Assembly: GCF_011758765.1 (NCBI RefSeq) | Contig: NZ_JAANOU010000001.1 | Location: 3,596,001-3,660,000 of the forward strand | Origin: Amycolatopsis viridis | GTDB lineage: Bacteria > Actinomycetota > Actinomycetes > Mycobacteriales > Pseudonocardiaceae | Direction: 5' to 3' | Length of the DNA: 64,000 bases | Shown here: piece after piece, positions 52,195 through 64,000 of the stretch | Position numbering within the stretch: the stretch's first letter is position 1 | Layout of the letters: each line of letters begins with the position of its first letter | Program-made: the position numbers and the translations under genes | Notes under the pieces: model-generated | What the model was told of the DNA's origin: nothing | Databases searched by the model: none | The model's input: only the letters and a program-made list of their open reading frames with translations

Positions 52195-52635
52195 TCACTG
52201 CTGCTGCGGGTGACCTTGCTGGAACTGACCCTGCTGCTGGTACTGCTGCTGCGCGCCGGTGTCGGTACCATCGGGCACCACGTACACCGCCGTGCCGTAG
52301 GCGGCGATCTCGCTCGCGGTCTGGGCAATTTCGTTGCAGTCGAACCGCATGCCCAGCACGGCGTTGGCGCCGAAAGCCATCGCTTCCTGGCAGAGCCGCC
52401 CGAGCGCCTCGTGCCGCGAGTCGGACAGCAGCTTGGACAGGCCCTTCAGCTCGCCACCCGCCATCGCTTTCAGCCCGGCGCCGAAGTTGGAGAACATGTT
52501 CCGGCTGCGCACCGTCAGCCCGAACACCTCGCCGTACACGCGCACGACCCGGTACCCGGGCAGATCATTCATGGTGGACAGCAGGATCGGAAACCGCGGC
52601 TGCGGCTGCTGCTGTTGTGGGTAAGGCTGGTTCAT
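52195..52635 (-). CDS. YbjQ/UPF0145-type heavy-metal-binding-like protein
   Basis: 146 aa from the ATG at 52635. The core LPGYRVVRVYGEVFGLTVRS, EALGRLCQEAMAFGANAVLGMRFDCNEIAQTASEIAAYGTAVYV matches the YbjQ family, which forms pentameric beta-rich rings of unknown function. Both ends are Gln/Pro-rich (PQQQQPQPRF and QQQYQQQGQFQQGHPQQQ), an odd low-complexity extension. Same strand as the NlpC/P60 gene, 253 bp upstream of it. Confidence 0.88.
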   Translation of the reverse strand: MNQPYPQQQQPQPRFPILLSTMNDLPGYRVVRVYGEVFGLTVRSRNMFSNFGAGLKAMAGGELKGLSKLLSDSRHEALGRLCQEAMAFGANAVLGMRFDCNEIAQTASEIAAYGTAVYVVPDGTDTGAQQQYQQQGQFQQGHPQQQ

Positions 52636-52917
52636 GCCGCGGATCGTAGCGCCCGGCACGTGACGGCCCGGTGCCAAACCTCCGGACGCCCGAGGTGCCC
52701 GTACCGTCGTGCCCGCCGCGCGAGCCCGCTGTCAGCCGGGTACTCCGGGTGCCGCCGGGCGGTCACCCGAGCACCCCACGGTGAACGGCTGTCCAGCTCG
52801 GACCGTTCCGGTATCTCACCCGCTTCGCCGAAGCCGTCCCGGAAGTCCGTCCCGCCACGACGTGAACGGCTCGACGAGGTACGGCACGATCCGCCAACCG
52901 GGACGTGGCTGCTTCGC

Positions 52918-53370
52918 TCACCGGGCGATCGTGGCCAGGTGGCTCTGGAGCCCGCGCCGGCCGCGCCGCATCATCAGCGCGTGGTTGACCTGGAACAGCG
53001 GCCGGGCCAGCGGGGACAGTGCACGCAGCAGCCGTTTGGTGGCGATCACGTGCTGGGTGATCTCCAGCCGGGTGCCGCCCGGGCGCCGTAGGACGACCGC
53101 GGCGAGCACACCCTCGAGGTCGCCGGTCAGGTGCACCCGCAACCGGCCGCGGTGCACGTCCTGTTCGTCCCGCCGCATGCGGATGACCAGCGCGTAAGGT
53201 AGTGCAGCCCGGCACACGAGCTCCGCCGTGTCGTCGTCCACCCGGCTCACCGTTCGGACATCCGGCCACCACCGGGGGTAGCCCGCGACGTCGGTGACCG
53301 CGTCGAACACCTGAGGCACCGGCGCGGAGAGCAGCCAGGTGTCCCGGAACTGGTAGGCGTTGACCCGCAT
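52918..53370 (-). CDS. SRPBCC family protein (polyketide cyclase/START-like)
   Basis: 150 aa from the ATG at 53370 (MRVNAYQFRDTW). The segment LSAPVPQVFDAVTDVAGYPRWWPDVRTVSRVD is the diagnostic start of SRPBCC hydrophobic-ligand-binding folds, and the C-terminal long helix (LFQVNHALMMRRGRRGLQSHL) is present. The ligand is unknown. Upstream lies 0.8 kb without clear genes. The 280-bp gap to the YbjQ gene holds nothing I recognise. Confidence 0.82.
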   Translation of the reverse strand: MRVNAYQFRDTWLLSAPVPQVFDAVTDVAGYPRWWPDVRTVSRVDDDTAELVCRAALPYALVIRMRRDEQDVHRGRLRVHLTGDLEGVLAAVVLRRPGGTRLEITQHVIATKRLLRALSPLARPLFQVNHALMMRRGRRGLQSHLATIAR

Positions 53371-54199
53371 GAACCGATTATCCGCCGAGATCGCCGGCAG
53401 CGGCCGGATCCGGCGATCTGGTGCTCGCGTTCGCCCGGACGGGCTGACGGCGACCAGGTGCCGGCGACGCCGCACCGTCGGCTCGTCCCGGTACAATTGG
53501 TGAGCTGCGGGCCGTCCACGCGGGCGTGGACGCCGGTGACCACGACCTCGTGACTACGGCCGGCCTTCGGTCCGCGCAGGTGGCCGCGCGGCGCTCGTCC
53601 GGGGTGACGCGCCGTCCCGCGCGAACGGGTGACGCGTGCGTCCCTCGGCGCGGTGCTCAGGGCGACCGCTGCGCCACCGGGCCACCCGCGTCGAGCAGCG
53701 CCATCGATCGGCGGGCCGAGCTGGCGAATCCCGCAGCGGAGCCCCAGTGGCCGGGCCCGGCCCCGCTGCCGGCACGTGCCGGTTCACCAGCGTAGGGCGA
53801 GCTCGCAGCACCGCCCCCGGTGACGGCGACCGAGACGCCGTTCTGGACGGATTCGGCGTTGCCCGGTGGCACCGGGCAACGCCGGATCGTGCCGCACCAG
53901 TATCGGCCGGGGCCTGCGGACTACCGACCACACCGACGGCACCAGCGGCGCGGGCACGCCGTCAACCGCGCAGAACACCGGCGACCGGGCGCCCTCGAGC
54001 GGTGCCCGCGGTCAGCCCAGGGCCGGGGCACGGGCGACGGCCGGTTGCCCGCCGATCGCTCGGAGGCGAGCAGCGTGATCGGCCAGCGGGCGCACCCGCC
54101 ACGGCCGTCCGTCCGCGGCGGGATGACGCCAGCCGCTGCTGGCACCGCCCGGGACGGAGCACCGGCATCCGGAGTGCACCGAAGTGCAGAAGGGGCTAG
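53371..54199. other. Gene-poor 0.8-kb region with a perfect palindrome
   Basis: Many open frames occur on both strands because of high GC, but none has a good ribosome site and protein-like composition together. The clearest element is a perfect hairpin at 53855-53883, arms GGCGTTGCCCGGTG and CACCGGGCAACGCC around one base. It could end transcription from either side. No repeats, tRNA or mobile-element remains recognised. Confidence 0.5.
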
Positions 54200-57055
<2,856 letters not shown>

Positions 57056-57109
57056 GGATGAGGTCCCTTCCCTGGAATGTGACGGCCGGATCAGCCAGCC
57101 GCATCCATG

Positions 57110-58369
57110 CTAGGACGACCCACCGACAGAAACCGGAGCCGGACCGTTCGGCTCCTCGCCGACGAGGTCGTCCGGAGCCGTCCGGGGTGGCGGTGCGGTG
57201 ACGCGCGGCGTGGTCAGCCAGCGGTGGGCCGGCCGTTCGACGAGCTTGGTGAGCAGCCATCCGGCACCGATCGCCGCCCCCAGCACGAGCGGCAGCCGCG
57301 CCCAGCCCGGCACGCCCGCAAGCTGCAGCGCCTTGGCCAGGATGTAGCCCAGCTCCTGGTGCAACAGGTACACACCGTAGGAAATTCCGGCCAGCCACCC
57401 GATGGCCGGCGCGGCCGGCCGCAGGAACGTCCAGTCCGGGCCCTTCGCCGCCGCGCACACCAGCACCAGCGCCACGGCGAACCCGATGTCGGAGGGCAGC
57501 CGCGCCGGGTCGGTGGGCAGCGCCACGTGGAACGGGTAGAGGTGCAGGTCCTGGGCGGCGACCGCAGCGGCCAGCAGCAGGGCCAGGTGCGGCGTGGACA
57601 TCCGGTCCCGCGACCACAGCCACACCGCGATACCCGCGGCGAACGCGTGCAGCCGGTGCAGCCCGAACCCGAACACGAGCGAGAACGCCCACGGCGACGG
57701 GTTGTTCACCCCCACCACCCAGAACCGCAGCACCAGCGGCACCAGCGTCATCGCCCAGAGCAGCAGCTTCGCGTGCCGGGCGGCGTGCGGCGAGCGGAAC
57801 CAGCGGGTGCGCGACCACAGCAGCGCGGCGCCGGCGAAGACCATGAGCTGCACCGGCAACGTCCAGTAGGAGCCGTCGAGCCAGATGAAGCCCGCGTGCC
57901 AGCCCTGGATCATGGTCAGGTTGACGAGCAGATCCCAGCCGACCGGGACGTACCACGAGCTCGCCCACGCGACGCCGTCGCGGGTGGGGCCGAACAGCGT
58001 GTCCCACCAGCCGCCGCCGAACCCCTGGCCGTTGAACGCGGCGTCCGCCCCGCGCATCACGAAGTAGGTGACGACCACCGCGACCAGGTACGGCGGGAGC
58101 AGCCGCGCGGTCTTCTTCCACATCCACCTGCCGGTGCCGCCGCGCCGGATCGTCTGGCAGACGAAGAACGCCGAGACGACCATCAGGATCGCCGCGCCGA
58201 ACTGGGCGGTGATCCGGACCGGGTAGTCGTTCAGCTCGGGGTGGGCCAGCGGACCCTGGTGCGTGATGTGCCCGAGCACCACGGACAGAACGGCGAGGAC
58301 GCGCACCGCGTCCCAGCTGATGCGTCGGGTGCTCCTGCGCTGGGGGGGTTCGGGGAGGGAACTCGGCAC
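57110..58369 (-). CDS. Membrane acyltransferase (acyltransferase 3 family)
   Basis: 419 aa from the GTG at 58369 (PSSLPEPPQRRSTRRISWDA). The ORF beyond is a shadow. About ten membrane helices are visible. The N-terminal WDAVRVLAVLSVVLGHITHQG carries the family His, and RRGGTGRWMWKKTARLLPPYLVAVVV the second motif. Late helices include GISYGVYLLHQELGYILAKAL. Members add acyl groups to exopolysaccharides, glycopeptides or lipids outside the membrane. Divergent from the MBL gene across 114 bp. The acceptor is unknown. Confidence 0.85.
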   Translation of the reverse strand: MPSSLPEPPQRRSTRRISWDAVRVLAVLSVVLGHITHQGPLAHPELNDYPVRITAQFGAAILMVVSAFFVCQTIRRGGTGRWMWKKTARLLPPYLVAVVVTYFVMRGADAAFNGQGFGGGWWDTLFGPTRDGVAWASSWYVPVGWDLLVNLTMIQGWHAGFIWLDGSYWTLPVQLMVFAGAALLWSRTRWFRSPHAARHAKLLLWAMTLVPLVLRFWVVGVNNPSPWAFSLVFGFGLHRLHAFAAGIAVWLWSRDRMSTPHLALLLAAAVAAQDLHLYPFHVALPTDPARLPSDIGFAVALVLVCAAAKGPDWTFLRPAAPAIGWLAGISYGVYLLHQELGYILAKALQLAGVPGWARLPLVLGAAIGAGWLLTKLVERPAHRWLTTPRVTAPPPRTAPDDLVGEEPNGPAPVSVGGSS

Positions 58370-58483
58370 TGTTTCGGGCGTCTCACAAGATCGGGTCGGG
58401 GACGCAGCGGAGCCTACGTTACCTTTCTGAGACCAACCTGAACGGGTGGAACGGGCTGTCGCGCGGCGACTACCGTTGGCGCC

Positions 58484-59161
58484 GTGAACGTCGTAGAGGA
58501 CTACACCGGCCACGTCGAGCCGGGCGGGGACGCGGCCCGGCGGGTGCTGGACGCCCTGACCATCACCAAACTGTCGGTCGGGCCCATGGACAACAACGCC
58601 TACCTGCTGGTTTGCCGCCGGCAGAACGAGGCGCTGCTGATCGACGCCGCGGCGGACCCGGAGCGGATCTCCGATCTGGTGGGCCACGGCCCGGACCGCC
58701 CGGCGCTGCGCACGATCGTCACCACCCACCAGCACGCCGATCACTGGCAGGCGCTGGGCGCCGTGGCCGGGGCATACGGTGCGAACACGGCGGCTCACCC
58801 GTTGGACGCATCCGTGTTGCCGGTGCCGCCGGATTTCCTGGTCGAACATGGCGACACGCTGACTGTGGGTGACTGCACTCTTGAGGTGATTCACCTCCGC
58901 GGGCACACCCCCGGCTCGATCGCGTTGTTGTACCGCGACGCGGACGGCAGCACGCACCTGTTCACCGGAGATTCGCTCTTCCCCGGCGGCGTGGGGAAGA
59001 CGGCCACCCCGGCGGACTTCGAGTCCCTGATCGGCGACGTGGAGTCCCGGGTGTTCGACCGGCTCCCGGACGAGACCTGGTTCTACCCGGGGCACGGGGA
59101 CGACTCGACGCTCGGTGCGGAGCGGCCGAAGCTGGCCGAGTGGCGGCAGCGGGGCTGGTGA
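58484..59161 (+). CDS. MBL-fold metallo-hydrolase
   Basis: 225 aa from a GTG at 58484. Zinc motif TTHQHADHWQAL (H82, H84, D86, H87), then IHLRGHTPGSIALLY, TGDSLFPGGVGKT and the final FYPGHGDDSTLG. This glyoxalase II-like pattern suggests a thioester or related hydrolase. M. tuberculosis has an MBL gene next to uvrA (Rv1637c), which supports orthology. Its 3' end overlaps the decayed PIN gene on the other strand. Confidence 0.92.
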   Translation: MNVVEDYTGHVEPGGDAARRVLDALTITKLSVGPMDNNAYLLVCRRQNEALLIDAAADPERISDLVGHGPDRPALRTIVTTHQHADHWQALGAVAGAYGANTAAHPLDASVLPVPPDFLVEHGDTLTVGDCTLEVIHLRGHTPGSIALLYRDADGSTHLFTGDSLFPGGVGKTATPADFESLIGDVESRVFDRLPDETWFYPGHGDDSTLGAERPKLAEWRQRGW

Positions 59162-59588
59162 ACACCGGACGGTGGAGATCGTTCCTGGACCGGAACGATC
59201 TCCACCGTGCTGTCCAGTCCGGCGAAGTCGCCCGGATTCCTGGTGTGGCGCGGCAGCCCGCGGACGGAGGCGATCGCGGCGATCATGAGGTCCAGCTTCC
59301 GCGGCCGCGGGTCGCGGTTGGCAGCGCGCACGGGGACGGCCAGCGTGCCGTAGCGGGCGGAGGCTTCGGCGGCGACGGGCAGCGGATCGAAGTCCAGCAT
59401 CGCAGCACCCACCTGCTCGGTCCGCGTTGCCCGGACAACCGGGTTCTTCGACAGGGCAACTCCCTGGTGCAGCTCCGCCATGGTCACCGCGGTGAGTTCC
59501 GGTACGACCGGCAAGACGGCCGGGTCGGGCGTCGCCAGGCGAGGTAGCCGCCAGTGCCGAGGACCCCGGCCTCCTGCCTCTCAGTCAC
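59083..59588 (-). pseudogene. Decayed PIN-domain (VapC-like) toxin
   Basis: The 5' part from a GTG at 59588 reads VTERQEAGVLGTGGYLAW, where the catalytic first Asp of the usual VLDTS is Gly. A frameshift near 59540 is needed to continue into LPVVPELTAVTMAELHQGVAL, and then KLDLMIAAIASVRGLPRHTRNPGDFAGL, a normal PIN C-terminus. The natural end after VEIVPV is lost and the frame runs on into the end of the MBL gene. It overlaps the antitoxin remnant by 8 bp, as intact modules do. Confidence 0.75.
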
Positions 59589-59798
59589 GGACGAGGCCGT
59601 CGATACCGTCATCGCCGACGGGATCCCCGGTGCCGAAGAACCCCTCGGCTTCCCGCCTGAGCTCGGCCGCGTTCACCTGGGGCAACCGCTGCTTCTCGAC
59701 GAGTTCCTCGGTGCGCGTCAGGTGGTAGGTCTCGCCCGCTTCCGCAGCATCCATCACGGCCGCAGCGTTGTTGCGGAACTCACGCTGATCACTCTCAT
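59581..59798 (-). pseudogene. Decayed Phd/YefM-type antitoxin
   Basis: The ATG at 59798 gives MRVISV, then a frameshift (a 4-nt CGTG repeat unit seems lost) leads into EFRNNAAAVMDAAEAGETYH, the Phd/YefM core. About 17 codons after LTR are missing before EELVEKQRLPQVNAAELRRE and FFGTGDPVGDDGIDGLVRD, the toxin-binding tail. Together with the PIN remnant this is a dead toxin-antitoxin pair. Confidence 0.72.
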
Positions 59799-60053
59799 GG
59801 CGGCGACGCTACGGCAGGCGTAGCCAGCCGTTGCGCAACGCGCTACACCTGGGGGGGAGCAGTGCAGCGTTCGGGTTGCCCGCAGGGGCCGCGCTGACGC
59901 ACCGGCACGGCAGGCCGCTCACAAGCCGCTGACCAGCGCCGGGCGGCCTCGCCGAAACCGGGCAGCACGGGTAAGCTCGGATCCACGGTTGAGCAAGTAG
60001 CCGTTCGGAGCTAACCCGACAGGCGCTTGCCGCGCAGTGTGGAGGCCGTGCTC

Positions 60054-60512
60054 ATGGCTCCTCCGGAAACCCGCCCCGCACCGGTCCAGCGGGGCATCCC
60101 CGTTCCGCGGGCGCAGGACGTCCCGGAAGCGACGCCGTTCAGGATCGACGTGTCCCAGCCCGGACGGCACACGCTGCTCGTCGAGGTCGGCGGCGACGTG
60201 GACCTGGCCAGCGCACCGCAGCTCGCGGACGTGCTCAGCCGGCGTTTCCGCGGCCCGGTGACACTCCTCGTGCTGGACCTGTCCGAGGTCAGCTTCTTCG
60301 GCACGGCCGGCCTGAGCGTGCTGGTCGAGACGCAGTACGCCGCCGCGCGGCGCGGTGTCGCGCTGCGGGTCACCGGCACCGGCTGCCGCCCGGTCGAGCG
60401 CGCGCTGTGGGCGGCCGGCATGCTGTACAGCCTGCCGCACTCGGACGAGCCCGCCGAGGACGTCGTCCTCCGGCACGTTGCCGAGCAGAGCGTGGGCCGG
60501 GCGCCCTGGTGA
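60054..60512 (+). CDS. STAS-domain protein (anti-sigma factor antagonist type)
   Basis: 152 aa from the ATG at 60054 with GGAGG 9 nt upstream. RHTLLVEVGGDVDLASAPQLADVL and LLVLDLSEVSFFGTAGLSVLVE are the STAS fold. The usual D-S-S-G phospho-acceptor loop is G-T-A-G here, so Thr rather than Ser would be the phosphorylated residue, or regulation is lost. No anti-sigma kinase is adjacent. The first 40 residues are Pro/Arg-rich. rnhA follows 54 bp later. Confidence 0.85.
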   Translation: MAPPETRPAPVQRGIPVPRAQDVPEATPFRIDVSQPGRHTLLVEVGGDVDLASAPQLADVLSRRFRGPVTLLVLDLSEVSFFGTAGLSVLVETQYAAARRGVALRVTGTGCRPVERALWAAGMLYSLPHSDEPAEDVVLRHVAEQSVGRAPW

Positions 60513-60566
60513 CTCCCGCTCATCCGTGACCGAGCCGGTGGTGCGGGCGCTGCTACGCTCTCGCGC

Positions 60567-61025
60567 GTGCAGGAGGACGGGCCGGTCGTGGACATCTACA
60601 CGGACGGCGCGTGCAGTGGAAACCCCGGCCCCGGCGGGTGGGGCGCGGTACTGCGGTACGGGCAGCACGAGAAGGAGCTGTACGGGGCCGAGCCGGGCAC
60701 GACGACGAACAACCGCATGGAGCTGATGGCGCCGATCCGCGCGCTGGAGGCGCTGACGCGGCCGTCGGTGGTGCGCGTGTACACCGACTCGAGTTACGTC
60801 CGCAACGGTGTACTGCAGTGGATGCCGCGGTGGAAGACCAACGGCTGGCAGACCGCGGCCCGGGAGCCGGTGAAGAACGCGGACCTGTGGCAGCGCCTCG
60901 ACGCGGCGATCGGCCGGCACGAGGTCCAGTGGCACTGGGTCAAGGGTCACGCGGGCCATCCCGACAACGAACGCGCCGACCGGCTGGCGGTGCGCGGAGC
61001 GCAGGAGGCCGGCGGGCGAGCGTGA
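60567..61025 (+). CDS. rnhA: Ribonuclease HI
   Basis: 152 aa from a GTG at 60567. [20 protein letters not shown] (D13), [19 protein letters not shown] (E52), [17 protein letters not shown] (D74) and [19 protein letters not shown] (D138) give the complete catalytic set of RNase HI, which removes RNA from RNA:DNA hybrids. No extra domain. Convergent with the geosmin synthase gene; the 249-bp gap between them shows nothing further. Confidence 0.96.
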   Translation: MQEDGPVVDIYTDGACSGNPGPGGWGAVLRYGQHEKELYGAEPGTTTNNRMELMAPIRALEALTRPSVVRVYTDSSYVRNGVLQWMPRWKTNGWQTAAREPVKNADLWQRLDAAIGRHEVQWHWVKGHAGHPDNERADRLAVRGAQEAGGRA

Positions 61026-61274
61026 CCGGGGCCCCCGCGCGGCACCGGCTGCCGGGTCGCCATTCGCCGGCCCGGGCCTCCCCGGTGCAGGAGCGGCAGT
61101 TCCGCCACGGAGTCCGCCACGCGACGGTCCTCCGCGCCACACCGAACGGATCGGCAGCACGCCACGAGCAGGCTGCGCTCGAGCTGGCAGCGCCGGCCCC
61201 GGGCGGGGATGGCCCGGACGGCGGTGCCGTCGAGTGGTCTGGTCGTCGTGCCCGGACGGCACTGTCCCAGTGCG

Positions 61275-63621
<2,347 letters not shown>

Positions 63622-63729
63622 GGGATACCGCGGGCATGCCACGGCGCGCGGCATGCGGCACTGGGCCGTTCGAGCGACTTCGTCCGGAACCACGGCACCA
63701 ATGGTGTGATCCGGCGAGGGCACCCCGCC

Positions 63730-64000
63730 CTAACGGCGCTGAAGGATGCCACGGACGAACGCGGCCTGGCCGGCGTGCTGCAGGTCGTCGGACAGGATGC
63801 TCACCAGCCGGACGCCCAGGGTCACCGGCGGGTCCCACGCCTCGTCGACCACCCGGTCCAGCTCCAGCTCGCCCAGCCCGCGCAGCCACGCCACCGTCGA
63901 GTCGTGCACCGCGTCGTGGTAGCCGGTGAGCAGTTTGGCTTCGGCGCGCACCGCGGCGACATCCTCCGACTGGTGGCCGTAGCCGGTCGCGCCCCGGCCG
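63730..64000 (-). CDS. DinB/mycothiol-dependent-type protein, cut by window end
   Basis: The last 89 residues of a protein whose N-terminus lies beyond 64000. The visible part reads YGHQSEDVAAVRAEAKLLTG, YHDAVHDSTVAWLRGLGELE, LDRVVDEAWDPPVTLGVRLV, SILSDDLQHAGQAAFVRGIL, the second half of a DinB-like four-helix protein with the last metal-type His in DLQHAGQ. Such proteins include mycothiol-dependent enzymes in actinobacteria. A GTG at 63951 is inside this frame but probably not the true start. Confidence 0.85.
   Translation of the reverse strand, partial: GRGATGYGHQSEDVAAVRAEAKLLTGYHDAVHDSTVAWLRGLGELELDRVVDEAWDPPVTLGVRLVSILSDDLQHAGQAAFVRGILQRR

Overview
The window is high-GC actinobacterial chromosome. 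The gene order, an F420-type oxidoreductase, a SteA/SteB pair, a DinB/mycothiol-type fold and a two-domain geosmin synthase point to Pseudonocardiaceae, probably an Amycolatopsis-like organism (inference; no database search was possible). Most of the window is a core block that I recall running in the same order in Mycobacterium tuberculosis (about Rv1637c to Rv1711), here mainly on the minus strand and interrupted by accessory insertions.

Layout. 1-4.7 kb: chromosome-organisation genes (rluB, scpB, scpA, a ribbon-helix-helix-like gene, parA, xerD), with start/stop overlaps from parA through rluB. 4.7-7.1 kb: NUDIX hydrolase and pyrG. 7.1-10.9 kb: insertion in the core block, with aroA, one intact LLM oxidoreductase, and a second LLM gene split by a lower-GC SUKH-4-like immunity gene. 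10.9-20.2 kb: steB/mctB, steA, recN, nadK, tlyA, a small conserved gene, a HAD phosphatase and a TPR protein carrying a very long Arg/Gly/Asp repeat region. 20.2-25.5 kb: one rRNA operon (16S-23S-5S, minus strand, no tRNA seen in the spacers). 25.7-35.5 kb: tyrS, mpg, a VOC gene and argH-argR-argF-argD-argB-argJ-argC, read as one long minus-strand operon from a strong promoter with an ARG-box-like site and possibly a leaderless argC. argG is missing from this cluster.

35.9-45.5 kb: a Myb-like HTH protein with a perfect inverted repeat, a secreted peptidase-type hydrolase, an AlkD-like repair protein, and pheT-pheS-tsnR-rplT-rpmI-infC with a structured leader and non-canonical starts (ATC for infC, probably CTG for tsnR). 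45.5-48.1 kb: an IclR-RidA operon divergent from a PLP-dependent D-amino-acid dehydratase-type enzyme, which fits a pathway whose reactive enamine product RidA would clear. 48.6-51.4 kb: the most unusual locus, an ABC exporter, a 35-residue His/Lys/Arg/Thr-rich peptide with a perfect Shine-Dalgarno sequence, and a stand-alone eukaryotic-like Ser/Thr kinase in one operon. I regard it as the best candidate for an undescribed system (possibly a kinase-modified exported peptide).

51.4-54.2 kb: NlpC/P60 hydrolase with a Crp/GlxR-like site, a YbjQ-type protein, an SRPBCC protein and about 0.8 kb of apparently non-coding DNA. 54.2-64 kb: uvrA, a membrane acyltransferase, an MBL hydrolase, a decayed Phd-PIN toxin-antitoxin module, a STAS protein, rnhA, geosmin synthase and a DinB gene cut by the window end.
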